Source: Diplonema papillatum
Lineage: Eukaryota > Euglenozoa > Diplonemea > Diplonemida > Diplonemidae
Length of the DNA: 64,000 nt
Direction: 5' to 3'
Assembly (NCBI GenBank): GCA_030068145.1
Contig: JAPJBO010000126.1
Coordinates: forward strand, 124,001-188,000
Shown here: piece by piece, positions 30,500-42,372 of the stretch
Layout: every line of letters starts with the position of its first letter
Position numbering within the stretch: position 1 is the first letter of the stretch
Translations under genes and position numbers: made by a program
The notes under the pieces: generated by a model
The model's input: the letters and a program-made list of their open reading frames with translations, nothing else
What the model was told of the DNA's origin: nothing
Databases searched by the model: none

Positions 30500-32408
30500 C
30501 GCTAAAAAAGTGGTCCAGGTGCCTTGCGGAAAGAGCGGGGGTTCGCGTGTGTACGTGTGTTTAAGTTCAGGGCTTTGAGTGGGCACGGCTGAATCGAAGT
30601 ATAGCCCACTTGTCACGTTCACCAGTCGGCTTTGAGTTTCCGACACGCTGCTTTTGGGTCCTGTGACTCCTCTCCGAAGGGTGGGTGGGGCGGGATCCCT
30701 TCGGGTGTGGGAGGCTGTCAGCTTCTCCATCCGGCACTCGGCTCAAGACTTCTGTTTTCATCTTGCGGTGTTAGCTGGGGGTTCGGCTCCGTGCAACAGC
30801 TGAGTGTCTTTATACAGGCGGCACATCTCATCCGAGGACGTGGCAAGCTCTCTCTGTGCAATGAGCTTGGCCTGACTAGCTGTTCCAAACTCCTGGGGCA
30901 AGCACCCGTCATGGTCGGCAGTCGCCACCTGGGTCACAGGTTTGCGTCCCGTTCCGAGACTCGTTCGCACGGGGAAGTGGCGCGAATCACTTGTCGCCAA
31001 GCACAATTGCTACCCCTGTGTACGTGTGTGTGTGTAAAAAGGCAAGATTTGCTGCGCAGAGGCTTTGGCCTCTTGCCTCAGGACGCCCGCGTTAATGCGT
31101 CAGCGGCATTGTCGGGATTTTCCGTCAGTCACAATGCACCGTTGGAGTGCCAAGAGAGTGGTCCATCCAGTGTCATCGACCTCGGAACCTGCGAGTTCTC
31201 TGACCGAGTCGTCATCAACTTCGACTAGGTTCTGTGAGACAGCCTCTGTTTTTTTGTTTTGTTACGGCGGAGCCTGCGCATCCTTCACGATTGGTTACGT
31301 TCCGGTGAACTAGGTCGGGGGTTCCTTGTGCCACCCGATTTCTTCCTGTGGACTAGGAGTTTCTTCCGGGAGTCCATCCCCGAACGCCTGGAAAGTGTCA
31401 TCTGTGGGATTCGAACCGTCGTCCGGCTGTTTGGTAATCTGTCGTCCCACCACTAGACCAGGTGCCCCCCTCCTTTGCGCTAGGCAGAAATGTGAAACGG
31501 AAAACTGTAAATCAATGGCAGCGGCCACGGCCATTGGCATAGAAACGACTGGTGATGACTGATGCTGAGCTAGGAGGGTATGGTGCCGAGGAAAGGAGAA
31601 CGCTGCCTAATGAGGGCATCGGGTCGGCGGCCGCTTCTTTTTTCAACCCCTCAACGACAGCGAGTGTCAGTAGCCTTGTCCCAGTATTCCAGTCGTCCAT
31701 CCCTATCTTCGGCGCGGGCTGGCGTAACAAGTCTGTTGCAGCGGCGTGCCGAAATCGGTTTCCGCGAAGTAAGGCAGCAGTACTTCGAGTATGAGCGAGC
31801 AGCTTGACTGCGCGACCCGTTACCTGCACTAGCTGCAGCGGACTTGCTTCGCGGTTACTTTGTGTTGCCGAAGGTTGGTGTGCAACCTGGCGCCTTTCGA
31901 CTTTTCTTGTTGTGTTGTTTTATTTCTTCGCGACGGCGTCGCGGAGAGCAACGAAGGTGCCTCCTCAGCCTCGTGAATATCCGGGCTCAGTGGCATGTCA
32001 ACCTTGGTCTCCGGGTGCTCGGTACTCGGCTTTCTGATTCGATCTTGTGCCGGAATTCAGCCGAATGAAACATGACCGAGCTGTGATCAATTCAATCAGA
32101 TTCTGTGATGCTTGAGCCGACACGTGCTGAGCCGGTCCCATCCTGATAGTCATGGGTGTACCGTGATACGAGTGGAAGCAGAATAGCTGTAGCGAACGCC
32201 TGCATGAATCACAAGGTGACTACCTCCTGTCGTGCTTCTGGCGCTTGCACTCATTCAAAAATCTTCGTCTTCGCCGGTCGCTTTGCGTTGATCCCTGCCT
32301 TTGATTTCACGCGTGCTGGCACTCATCTTCCGTTATGGGGTCGTCGTCGACTTCGTTTTGCCGCCGCCTATGTTCACCGTGATAGAGCTCCAAGATATTC
32401 GATGGAGA
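30500..32408. other. Intergenic, no confident gene
   Basis: Minus-strand 30758-31006 has a protein-like end (AKLIAQRELATSSDEM, CRLYKDTQLLHGAEPP) that might be an exon or remnant, but nothing identifies it. 31738-31780 and 31955-31990 resemble degraded pieces of the DPH5 3' end (GTGCCGAAATCGGTTTC; CTCCTCAGCCTCGTGAATAT). The rest shows no coding signal. Confidence 0.45.
31396..31475 (-). repeat. tRNA-like sequence, possible SINE head, copy 2
   Basis: Minus strand A-box-like TGGTCTAGTGG and perfect B-box GGTTCGAATCC. Acceptor and T stems do not pair, so this is not a working tRNA. Aligns with 14484-14566. Confidence 0.4.
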
Positions 32409-32512
32409 ACTAGGGATAGGGATGGACCTGATAGACCAAGGTGTACCTGCACAACGTGATATACAGCGATAAGCACTTCGATGCGGTTCTAGCAGATAGG
32501 GGTGGACCGGAC
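32409..32512 (+). repeat. Solo arm of the TIR element found at 60484-61243
   Basis: ACTAGGGATAGGGATGGACC, GATAGACC, AGCACTTCGATGC and GGTGGACCGGACT match the arms near 60510 and 61230 with moderate divergence. Confidence 0.65.
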
Positions 32513-32550
32513 TAACATGGGATCCCAATAACAAACCCTCTCACTGCGGC

Positions 32551-32744
32551 TGCAAGCTTGTCGTTGTACTTCTTGGCCAGGGCGGGCGGTGTAGTACATC
32601 GACAAATGCTCCTCCTCAGTGGACCGGGGCCTCACATGCCGTGCTTGGCTCGCTCGGCTGCAAGGTTGTCGTTGTATTTCTTGGCCAGAGCGGGCGGTGT
32701 AATACATCGACAAATGCTCCTCCTCAGTGGATGTCACCGGGGCC
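32551..32744 (-). pseudogene. Two tandem 3' fragments of DPH5
   Basis: Each is about 100 bases and covers the last 25-30 codons (CATGCCGTGCTTGG, GTTGTCGTTGTA, CTTCTTGGCCAG, CATCGACAAATGCTCCTCCT), ending at CCTCAGTGGA where the gene reads CCTCAGCCTCGTGGA. They stand head-to-tail directly after the intact gene's stop. Confidence 0.9.
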
Positions 32745-33617
32745 TCACATGCCGTGCTTGGTTCGCTCGGCTGCAAGCTTGTCGTTGTATTTCTTGGCCA
32801 GAGCGGGCGTGTAGTACATCGACAAATGCTCCTCCTCAGCCTCGTGGATGTCACCGGGGATGACCATCGAGTGCAGCGGGGTGCCGAAGTCGGTTTCAGC
32901 GAGCTCACTAAGCGTTCCCGCGACGATAAGCTGGTCGGGGCAGCCGACGCGAGCGAGGCCTACGGCCACCGAATCGGGTCCGAGGAGCGAGCAACTCCTT
33001 GATTGGGCGACGGCCAGGACCTGCTCCGCTGCTTGCTGCACCGTCATGAACCGAGGGGGCTCGTATACTTTGCGCCCCCTGGCCATGTTCTCGATGCTCT
33101 GCTCTTTCACTTTGATATCCAGCAACAGCAGGCAATGGAGGCCCATGCGCTTGCTCTCCAGAACCTTGTCATACCAGCTCTCCGGCTTCCACGTGTCCGT
33201 CCAGAAACACAGGCTGACGGCCTGGCCGTACCGGTAAAGCTGCAGACCGCAGACACCGACGGCTGACATGATGGTGCTGTTGTGCACCACCTCGCACTTA
33301 ATCTTCCTCTCGTTGCACCGCGTCACCAAGTCGCTGTGCGTCGTGGCACCGAACGGGTCGCCGACGACTAGCAGCGCCACTTCCTTATCGGCGGCGTCTT
33401 CGAGCACTTCTCCGCTCTCAACGAATTCCCGGTCGGCCAGGACAACCTCGCGTCCGTAAAACGCGGTCAGCCCGCTCACGTCGCCGACCTGCTGGCTCAG
33501 CAGGATTGAGGTGTACGCCTCGAGATACACTTTGTGGCACCGCTTCACCACCTCAAGGCCCTTCAGCGTGATGTCCTTCTCATCCCCCAGGCCGAGCCCG
33601 ACGAGGTGGAATACCAT
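32745..33617 (-). CDS. DPH5: Diphthine methyl ester synthase
   Basis: Encodes 290 residues from ATG at 33615-33617 (MVFHLVGLGLGDEKDITLKG), matching eukaryotic DPH5 from end to end. Landmarks are YLEAYTSILL, ALLVVGDPFGATTHSDLV (the SAM-binding methylase fold of the CobA/CbiF type), GVCGLQLYRYGQ, CFWTDTWKPESWYDK, LLDIKVKEQSIENM, GRKVYEPPRFM and VGLARVG. The enzyme methylates the modified histidine of elongation factor 2 in the cytosol, making the diphthine methyl ester intermediate. Length and order are normal and no intron is seen. The C terminus after HEAEEEHLSMYY is the part copied downstream. Confidence 0.97.
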   Translation of the reverse strand: MVFHLVGLGLGDEKDITLKGLEVVKRCHKVYLEAYTSILLSQQVGDVSGLTAFYGREVVLADREFVESGEVLEDAADKEVALLVVGDPFGATTHSDLVTRCNERKIKCEVVHNSTIMSAVGVCGLQLYRYGQAVSLCFWTDTWKPESWYDKVLESKRMGLHCLLLLDIKVKEQSIENMARGRKVYEPPRFMTVQQAAEQVLAVAQSRSCSLLGPDSVAVGLARVGCPDQLIVAGTLSELAETDFGTPLHSMVIPGDIHEAEEEHLSMYYTPALAKKYNDKLAAERTKHGM

Positions 33618-34125
33618 CGCACGCCGCGTTCAACGTTTCTTTCTTTCTGACCCTGGCAACTTCTTCAAGTATGTATACTCTCGACACCTTCCGGGCTGAG
33701 AGGAGTAGTCTGCTCCCCATTCTCCTCCAGCGCACGTGAGTCGACCCTACGCACGGCACATTGGGACGTTGGCCTACCTGTCAGCACGAATATACGTGCA
33801 GTACCGACAACGGATTTAGAGAGCCTTCTTCAGTTCCAGTCCGGTCTCTTCACAAGAAGAAAATGGCGTCTCTTTTTCTGACACTGCTTCCACTGCGGTC
33901 GCAATTACGGGAAAAGAAGGCAACAGCGATGCTCCTAGTATCGGCGACTGACCAGAGTAGAGCCCAAGACTGAGGAATACCGTGTTCTACGGACTGTCTT
34001 GCAAGCAGCTCGGGGGCACAAGTGGCGTCGAGGTAAGTCTTCTGGAACTAGGTATTCACAGTGGGTGAGTGTACGTCCTCTACGTGCCATCTTTACTAAT
34101 TTCTTACAACTGGTCTCGGAAGCTG
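33618..34125. other. Intergenic, nothing recognised
   Basis: Separates DPH5 from the left edge of the tandem array. No repeat or coding signal seen apart from sequence gradually becoming like the array unit after about 34110. Confidence 0.55.
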
Positions 34126-34656
34126 TGAATGCTGACCGGATCAGCCGGTATATGTCTGCTAAGGCCAAATACCTCCCGGAGTTCAATAGCGTATGCAAGT
34201 ACAGTGATGCAAACGATGGAAAGAACTTTGAAAAAAGGTTAAATCTCCCCCTGAAACCGATGATGCCCATCAAACGGAAAAGGTGGGATGTTGGTAACAG
34301 CGTAAGCGCCGAGCGTGCTACCATGAAAACAACTGAAGGAGGGAAGGTGGGGAGGAAGATTATTACGCAGGACAAAAAGCACTGGCGAAGCCTTTCTCCT
34401 TCTTCGTTGAGAAACGTTGTGTCTTCAATAAAGAAGAGACGCGTCCGCCTGCATCGTTGCAACGCAGCATCGCAAACGTGTGCAGGCTTCGTACGTACGG
34501 TTTGACCCCCGCAAACAGAACCAGTGAAGGCTCCTAGCAGGAGGCGGAGCGATGAAAAATGTTGATAGGTAAATCGAAGGAGCAGCAATCTTCTTCTTTT
34601 TAGCTGGACTTCTGAAGCCCGACAAAATTTGAGTGTGCCGTAGCTACTTTTGACAA

Positions 34657-35217
34657 TCAGTTGCCACCACCGCCGCCGCAGGACAACGCTTCCTCTTCCG
34701 ACGAGAAGCACCCGCCACAGCCTGCGAACCGCTGCACCGACGGGCATCCGTCAACTCCGCAAGTCGTTGCTTCGGCGGTCGTCGCGAAGCAGCCGCCGCA
34801 TCCTCTGAAAGGTGCCGAAGCTGGGCACGAAGTGCACTGCGACGCTTCTTGTTCCGTCTGGTGGCACACGTTGCAGCCGGCCGTGGTACCCACGGGGCAC
34901 GCTTGGTTCGTCCCCGGCTGGCAGGCCGCAGCTGCTTGGGCCGTGGCCCAGCACTTGCCGCACGAAGCCACCTCTCTCCAAGACGGGCACGTCCCGAAAG
35001 GAGGCAAAGGGGGGAACGTGGCAGGAGGGACAGCCTGGGTTGGCAACGGAAACACAGGACTGGGGGTTGTGCCAAGGGGCGGAGCCGTGACAGGCGCATA
35101 GGACGGGGGCGGACCCCAAGGGAAACCAAAGAACGGTGGTGCGTTCGAGGATGCCGGTGTTGCCGCCCTCGAAGACCCGCACAGAGCCGCAATAACGAGA
35201 ATGGACAGCGTCCTCAT
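34657..35217 (-). CDS. Secreted proline- and cysteine-rich protein, array copy 1
   Basis: Encodes 186 residues. Residues 1-18 are a signal peptide (MRTLSILVIAALCGSSRA). About 20-75 is rich in Pro, Thr and Ser (VTAPPLGTTPSPVFPLP). From 76 to the end come four repeats of the form (S/G)C-x2-C(W/H/F)-x-T/S-x2-E/A-A-x2-C: SCGKCWATAQAAAAC, GCNVCHQTEQEASQC, GCGGCFATTAEATTC and GCGGCFSSEEEALSC. The protein ends in a Gly run plus Asn. Paired cysteines suggest disulphide-linked modules, as in extracellular matrix, wall or mucilage proteins; I do not recognise the family. The 5' leader includes a GTAAATAAATG motif about 105 bases upstream. Other frames through the same unit (a 234-residue minus-strand one and a 146-residue plus-strand one) look like by-products. 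Confidence 0.8.
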   Translation of the reverse strand: MRTLSILVIAALCGSSRAATPASSNAPPFFGFPWGPPPSYAPVTAPPLGTTPSPVFPLPTQAVPPATFPPLPPFGTCPSWREVASCGKCWATAQAAAACQPGTNQACPVGTTAGCNVCHQTEQEASQCTSCPASAPFRGCGGCFATTAEATTCGVDGCPSVQRFAGCGGCFSSEEEALSCGGGGGN

Positions 35218-36204
35218 CTTTTCTTCTTCGAGTTTGGTGTTGTTCTTTTGTGGTGTGTCACACGAACCTGCGGAAGAAATGCGTAGTTTTGGTTCATTCT
35301 TTTGCTTTTCGCTGTCGACGACATTTATTTACTTTCAGCGCCTTCTCATGCCTTGTGGTGACGGTATCTTGAGTTTTCTTATTGTAACCATGGATGTTCT
35401 CGAGTTTCTGGTGCCATAGAGTGGCTGAGTGTGTGTTCGGGTGGGTTCGTTCTTTCGCTCGTTTCCACGAGGTCGGGCTGGTGACGCATGTTTCCGCTAG
35501 TTCTCACGGTTGATATTTTAAGCGTGTGACTGAACGGTGCAGAGAAGTTCTCGCAGACCCTTTTAGTATCGAACGGGTGCAAGACTAGAAGTAACACTGC
35601 ACGATGCAGCTGTCGTTTCTTTTTTCTGAATAAGCTCCTGTCACTGCACGAGTCTCGCAGGTTCGGAATGCTGACTTAATCAGCCGGTATCTCTCTGCTA
35701 AGGCCAAATACCTCCCGGAGTTCAATAGCGTATCCAAGTATACAGTGATGCAAACGATGGAAAGAACTTTGAAAAAAGGGTTAAATCTCCCCCTGAAACC
35801 GATGATGCCCATCAAACGGAAAAGGTGGGATGTTGGTAACAGCGTAAGCGCCGAGCGTGCTACCATGAAAACAACTGAAGGAGGGAAGGTGGGGAGGAAG
35901 ATTATTACGCAGGACAAAAAGCACTGGCGAAGCCTTTCTCCTTCTTCGTTGAGAAACGTTGTGTCTTCAATAAAGAAGAGACGCGTCCGCCTGCATCGTT
36001 GCAACGCAGCATAGCAAACGTGTGCAGGCTTCGTACGTACGGTTTGACCCCCGCAAACAGAACCAGTGAAGGCTCCTAGCAGGAGGCGGAGCGATGAAAA
36101 ATGTTGATAGGTAAATCGAAGGAGCAGCAATCTTCTTCTTTTTAGCTGGACTTCTGAAGCCCGACAAAATTTGAGTGTGCAGTAGCTTCTACTACTTTTG
36201 ACAA

Positions 36205-36765
36205 TCAGTTGCCACCACCGCCGCCGCAGGACAACGCTTCCTCTTCCGACGAGAAGCACCCGCCACAGCCTGCGAACCGCTGCACCGACGGGCATCCGTC
36301 AACTCCGCAAGTCGTTGCTTCGGCGGTCGTCGCGAAGCAGCCGCCGCATCCTCTGAAAGGTGCCGAAGCTGGGCACGAAGTGCACTGCGACGCTTCTTGT
36401 TCCGTCTGGTGGCACACGTTGCAGCCGGCCGTGGTACCCACGGGGCACGCTTGGTTCGTCCCCGGCTGGCAGGCCGCAGCTGCTTGGGCCGTGGCCCAGC
36501 ACTTGCCGCACGAAGCCACCTCTCTCCAAGACGGGCACGTCCCGAAAGGAGGCAAAGGGGGGAACGTGGCAGGAGGGACAGCCTGGGTTGGCAACGGAAA
36601 CACAGGACTGGGGGTTGTGCCAAGGGGCGGAGCCGTGACAGGCGCATAGGACGGGGGCGGACCCCAAGGGAAACCAAAGAACGGTGGTGCGTTCGAGGAT
36701 GCCGGTGTTGCCGCCCTCGAAGACCCGCACAGAGCCGCAATAACGAGAATGGACAGCGTCCTCAT
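36205..36765 (-). CDS. Secreted cysteine-rich protein, array copy 2
   Basis: Protein identical to copy 1. The region just downstream of the stop has the six-base insertion shared with copy 8. Confidence 0.8.
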   Translation of the reverse strand: MRTLSILVIAALCGSSRAATPASSNAPPFFGFPWGPPPSYAPVTAPPLGTTPSPVFPLPTQAVPPATFPPLPPFGTCPSWREVASCGKCWATAQAAAACQPGTNQACPVGTTAGCNVCHQTEQEASQCTSCPASAPFRGCGGCFATTAEATTCGVDGCPSVQRFAGCGGCFSSEEEALSCGGGGGN

Positions 36766-37746
36766 CTTTTCTTCTTCGAGTTTGGTGTTGTTCTTTTGTG
36801 GTGTGTCACACGAACCTGCGGAAGAAATGCGTAGTTTTGGTTCATTCTTTTGCTTTTCGCTGTCGACGACATTTATTTACTTTCAGCGCCTTCTCATGCC
36901 TTGTGGTGACGGTATCTTGAGTTTTCTTATTGTAACCATGGATGTTCTCGAGTTTCTGGTGCCATAGAGTGGCTGAGTGTGTGTTCGGGTGGGTTCGTTC
37001 TTTCGCTCGTTTCCACGAGGTCGGGCTGGTGACGCTTGTTTCCGCTAGTTCTCACGGTTGATATTTTAAGCGTGTGACTGAACGGTGCAGAGAAGTTCTC
37101 GCAGACCCTTTTAGTATCGAACGGGGGCAAGACTAGAAGTAACACTGCACGATGCAGCTGTCGTTTCTTTTTTCTGAATGAGCTCCTGTCACTGCACGAG
37201 TCTCGCAGGTTCGGAATGCTGACTTAATCAGCCGGTATCGCTCTGCTAAGGCCAAATACCTCCCGGAGTTCAATAGCGTATCCAAGTATACAGTGATGCA
37301 AACGATGGAAAGAACTTTGAAAAAAGGGTTAAATCTCCCCCTGAAACCGATGATGCCCATCAAACGGAAAAGGTGGGATGTTGGTAACAGCGTAAGCGCC
37401 GAGCGTGCTACCATGAAAACAACTGAAGGAGGGAAGGTGGGGAGGAAGATTATTACGCAGGACAAAAAGCACTGGCGAAGCCTTTCTCCTTCTTCGTTGA
37501 GAAACGTTGTGTCTTCAATAAAGAAGAGACGCGTCCGCCTGCATCGTTGCAACGCAGCATCGCAAACGTGTGCAGGCTTCGTACGTACGGTTTGACCCCC
37601 GCAAACAGAACCAGTGAAGGCTCCTAGCAGGAGGCGGAGCGATGAAAAATGTTGATAGGTAAATCGAAGGAGCAGCAATCTTCTTCTTTTTAGCTGGACT
37701 TCTGAAGCCCGACAAAATTTGAGTGTGCCGTAGCTACTTTTGACAA

Positions 37747-38307
37747 TCAGTTGCCACCACCGCCGCCGCAGGACAACGCTTCCTCTTCCGACGAGAAGCA
37801 CCCGCCACAGCCTGCGAACCGCTGCACCGACGGGCATCCGTCAACTCCGCAAGTCGTTGCTTCGGCGGTCGTCGCGAAGCAGCCGCCGCATCCTCTGAAA
37901 GGTGCCGAAGCTGGGCACGAAGTGCACTGCGACGCTTCTTGTTCCGTCTGGTGGCACACGTTGCAGCCGGCCGTGGTACCCACGGGGCACGCTTGGTTCG
38001 TCCCCGGCTGGCAGGCCGCAGCTGCTTGGGCCGTGGCCCAGCACTTGCCGCACGAAGCCACCTCTCTCCAAGACGGGCACGTCCCGAAAGGAGGCAAAGG
38101 GGGGAACGTGGCAGGAGGGACAGCCTGGGTTGGCAACGGAAACACAGGACTGGGGGTTGTGCCAAGGGGCGGAGCCGTGACAGGCGCATATGACGGGGGC
38201 GGACCCCAAGGGAAACCAAAGAACGGTGGTGCGTTCGAGGATGCCGGTGTTGCCGCCCTCGAAGACCCGCACAGAGCCGCAATAACGAGAATGGACAGCG
38301 TCCTCAT
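37747..38307 (-). CDS. Secreted cysteine-rich protein, array copy 3
   Basis: Protein identical to copy 1. Carries the silent GCATATGAC variant also seen in copy 5, which opens a longer plus-strand frame without affecting this protein. Confidence 0.8.
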   Translation of the reverse strand: MRTLSILVIAALCGSSRAATPASSNAPPFFGFPWGPPPSYAPVTAPPLGTTPSPVFPLPTQAVPPATFPPLPPFGTCPSWREVASCGKCWATAQAAAACQPGTNQACPVGTTAGCNVCHQTEQEASQCTSCPASAPFRGCGGCFATTAEATTCGVDGCPSVQRFAGCGGCFSSEEEALSCGGGGGN

Positions 38308-39288
38308 CTTTTCTTCTTCGAGTTTGGTGTTGTTCTTTTGTGGTGTGTCACACGAACCTGCGGAAGAAATGCGTAGTTTTGGTTCATTCTTTTGCTTTTC
38401 GCTGTCGACGACATTTATTTACTTTCAGCGCCTTCTCATGCCTTGTGGTGACGGTATCTTGAGTTTTCTTATTGTAACCATGGATGTTCTCGAGTTTCTG
38501 GTGCCATAGAGTGGCTGAGTGTGTGTTCGGGTGGGTTCGTTCTTTCGCTCGTTTCCACGAGGTCGGGCTGGTGACGCTTGTTTCCGCTAGTTCTCACGGT
38601 TGATATTTTAAGCGTGTGACTGAACGGTGCAGAGAAGTTCTCGCAGACCCTTTTAGTATCGAACGGGGGCAAGACTAGAAGTAACACTGCACGATGCAGC
38701 TGTCGTTTCTTTTTTCTGAATGAGCTCCTGTCACTGCACGAGTCTCGCAGGTTCGGAATGCTGACTTAATCAGCCGGTATCGCTCTGCTAAGGCCAAATA
38801 CCTCCCGGAGTTCAATAGCGTATCCAAGTATACAGTGATGCAAACGATGGAAAGAACTTTGAAAAAAGGGTTAAATCTCCCCCTGAAACCGATGATGCCC
38901 ATCAAACGGAAAAGGTGGGATGTTGGTAACAGCGTAAGCGCCGAGCGTGCTACCATGAAAACAACTGAAGGAGGGAAGGTGGGGAGGAAGATTATTACGC
39001 AGGACAAAAAGCACTGGCGAAGCCTTTCTCCTTCTTCGTTGAGAAACGTTGTGTCTTCAATAAAGAAGAGACGCGTCCGCCTGCATCGTTGCAACGCAGC
39101 ATAGCAAACGTGTGCAGGCTTCGTACGTACGGTTTGACCCCCGCAAACAGAACCAGTGAAGGCTCCTAGCAGGAGGCGGAGCGATGAAAAATGTTGATAG
39201 GTAAATCGAAGGAGCAGCAATCTTCTTCTTTTTAGCTGGACTTCTGAAGCCCGACAAAATTTGAGTGTGCCGTAGCTACTTTTGACAA

Positions 39289-39849
39289 TCAGTTGCCACC
39301 ACCGCCGCCGCAGGACAACGCTTCCTCTTCCGACGAGAAGCACCCGCCACAGCCTGCGAACCGCTGCACCGACGGGCATCCGTCAACTCCGCAAGTCGTT
39401 GCTTCGGCGGTCGTCGCGAAGCAGCCGCCGCATCCTCTGAAAGGTGCCGAAGCTGGGCACGAAGTGCACTGCGACGCTTCTTGTTCCGTCTGGTGGCACA
39501 CGTTGCAGCCGGCCGTGGTACCCACGGGGCACGCTTGGTTCGTCCCCGGCTGGCAGGCCGCAGCTGCTTGGGCCGTGGCCCAGCACTTGCCGCACGAAGC
39601 CACCTCTCTCCAAGACGGGCACGTCCCGAAAGGAGGCAAAGGGGGGAACGTGGCAGGAGGGACAGCCTGGGTTGGCAACGGAAACACAGGACTGGGGGTT
39701 GTGCCAAGGGGCGGAGCCGTGACAGGCGCATAGGACGGGGGCGGACCCCAAGGGAAACCAAAGAACGGTGGTGCGTTCGAGGATGCCGGTGTTGCCGCCC
39801 TCGAAGACCCGCACAGAGCCGCAATAACGAGAATGGACAGCGTCCTCAT
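39289..39849 (-). CDS. Secreted cysteine-rich protein, array copy 4
   Basis: Protein identical to copy 1; downstream flank of the CATAGCAAAC type. Confidence 0.8.
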   Translation of the reverse strand: MRTLSILVIAALCGSSRAATPASSNAPPFFGFPWGPPPSYAPVTAPPLGTTPSPVFPLPTQAVPPATFPPLPPFGTCPSWREVASCGKCWATAQAAAACQPGTNQACPVGTTAGCNVCHQTEQEASQCTSCPASAPFRGCGGCFATTAEATTCGVDGCPSVQRFAGCGGCFSSEEEALSCGGGGGN

Positions 39850-40830
39850 CTTTTCTTCTTCGAGTTTGGTGTTGTTCTTTTGTGGTGTGTCACACGAACC
39901 TGCGGAAGAAATGCGTAGTTTTGGTTCATTCTTTTGCTTTTCGCTGTCGACGACATTTATTTACTTTCAGCGCCTTCTCATGCCTTGTGGTGACGGTATC
40001 TTGAGTTTTCTTATTGTAACCATGGATGTTCTCGAGTTTCTGGTGCCATAGAGTGGCTGAGTGTGTGTTCGGGTGGGTTCGTTCTTTCGCTCGTTTCCAC
40101 GAGGTCGGGCTGGTGACGCTTGTTTCCGCTAGTTCTCACGGTTGATATTTTAAGCGTGTGACTGAACGGTGCAGAGAAGTTCTCGCAGACCCTTTTAGTA
40201 TCGAACGGGGGCAAGACTAGAAGTAACACTGCACGATGCAGCTGTCGTTTCTTTTTTCTGAATGAGCTCCTGTCACTGCACGAGTCTCGCAGGTTCGGAA
40301 TGCTGACTTAATCAGCCGGTATCGCTCTGCTAAGGCCAAATACCTCCCGGAGTTCAATAGCGTATCCAAGTATACAGTGATGCAAACGATGGAAAGAACT
40401 TTGAAAAAAGGGTTAAATCTCCCCCTGAAACCGATGATGCCCATCAAACGGAAAAGGTGGGATGTTGGTAACAGCGTAAGCGCCGAGCGTGCTACCATGA
40501 AAACAACTGAAGGAGGGAAGGTGGGGAGGAAGATTATTACGCAGGACAAAAAGCACTGGCGAAGCCTTTCTCCTTCTTCGTTGAGAAACGTTGTGTCTTC
40601 AATAAAGAAGAGACGCGTCCGCCTGCATCGTTGCAACGCAGCATAGCAAACGTGTGCAGGCTTCGTACGTACGGTTTGACCCCCGCAAACAGAACCAGTG
40701 AAGGCTCCTAGCAGGAGGCGGAGCGATGAAAAATGTTGATAGGTAAATCGAAGGAGCAGCAATCTTCTTCTTTTTAGCTGGACTTCTGAAGCCCGACAAA
40801 ATTTGAGTGTGCCGTAGCTACTTTTGACAA

Positions 40831-41391
40831 TCAGTTGCCACCACCGCCGCCGCAGGACAACGCTTCCTCTTCCGACGAGAAGCACCCGCCACAGCCTGCG
40901 AACCGCTGCACCGACGGGCATCCGTCAACTCCGCAAGTCGTTGCTTCGGCGGTCGTCGCGAAGCAGCCGCCGCATCCTCTGAAAGGTGCCGAAGCTGGGC
41001 ACGAAGTGCACTGCGACGCTTCTTGTTCCGTCTGGTGGCACACGTTGCAGCCGGCCGTGGTACCCACGGGGCACGCTTGGTTCGTCCCCGGCTGGCAGGC
41101 CGCAGCTGCTTGGGCCGTGGCCCAGCACTTGCCGCACGAAGCCACCTCTCTCCAAGACGGGCACGTCCCGAAAGGAGGCAAAGGGGGGAACGTGGCAGGA
41201 GGGACAGCCTGGGTTGGCAACGGAAACACAGGACTGGGGGTTGTGCCAAGGGGCGGAGCCGTGACAGGCGCATATGACGGGGGCGGACCCCAAGGGAAAC
41301 CAAAGAACGGTGGTGCGTTCGAGGATGCCGGTGTTGCCGCCCTCGAAGACCCGCACAGAGCCGCAATAACGAGAATGGACAGCGTCCTCAT
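40831..41391 (-). CDS. Secreted cysteine-rich protein, array copy 5
   Basis: Protein identical to copy 1; shares the GCATATGAC variant with copy 3 but has the other downstream flank type, so the two differ in ancestry along their length. Confidence 0.8.
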   Translation of the reverse strand: MRTLSILVIAALCGSSRAATPASSNAPPFFGFPWGPPPSYAPVTAPPLGTTPSPVFPLPTQAVPPATFPPLPPFGTCPSWREVASCGKCWATAQAAAACQPGTNQACPVGTTAGCNVCHQTEQEASQCTSCPASAPFRGCGGCFATTAEATTCGVDGCPSVQRFAGCGGCFSSEEEALSCGGGGGN

Positions 41392-42372
41392 CTTTTCTTC
41401 TTCGAGTTTGGTGTTGTTCTTTTGTGGTGTGTCACACGAACCTGCGGAAGAAATGCGTAGTTTTGGTTCATTCTTTTGCTTTTCGCTGTCGACGACATTT
41501 ATTTACTTTCAGCGCCTTCTCATGCCTTGTGGTGACGGTATCTTGAGTTTTCTTATTGTAACCATGGATGTTCTCGAGTTTCTGGTGCCATAGAGTGGCT
41601 GAGTGTGTGTTCGGGTGGGTTCGTTCTTTCGCTCGTTTCCACGAGGTCGGGCTGGTGACGCTTGTTTCCGCTAGTTCTCACGGTTGATATTTTAAGCGTG
41701 TGACTGAACGGTGCAGAGAAGTTCTCGCAGACCCTTTTAGTATCGAACGGGGGCAAGACTAGAAGTAACACTGCACGATGCAGCTGTCGTTTCTTTTTTC
41801 TGAATGAGCTCCTGTCACTGCACGAGTCTCGCAGGTTCGGAATGCTGACTTAATCAGCCGGTATCGCTCTGCTAAGGCCAAATACCTCCCGGAGTTCAAT
41901 AGCGTATCCAAGTATACAGTGATGCAAACGATGGAAAGAACTTTGAAAAAAGGGTTAAATCTCCCCCTGAAACCGATGATGCCCATCAAACGGAAAAGGT
42001 GGGATGTTGGTAACAGCGTAAGCGCCGAGCGTGCTACCATGAAAACAACTGAAGGAGGGAAGGTGGGGAGGAAGATTATTACGCAGGACAAAAAGCACTG
42101 GCGAAGCCTTTCTCCTTCTTCGTTGAGAAACGTTGTGTCTTCAATAAAGAAGAGACGCGTCCGCCTGCATCGTTGCAACGCAGCATCGCAAACGTGTGCA
42201 GGCTTCGTACGTACGGTTTGACCCCCGCAAACAGAACCAGTGAAGGCTCCTAGCAGGAGGCGGAGCGATGAAAAATGTTGATAGGTAAATCGAAGGAGCA
42301 GCAATCTTCTTCTTTTTAGCTGGACTTCTGAAGCCCGACAAAATTTGAGTGTGCCGTAGCTACTTTTGACAA

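Noticed and set aside
31396-31475. Functional tRNA gene
   Set aside because: Boxes A and B are present, but acceptor and T stems do not pair and no sensible anticodon arm forms.
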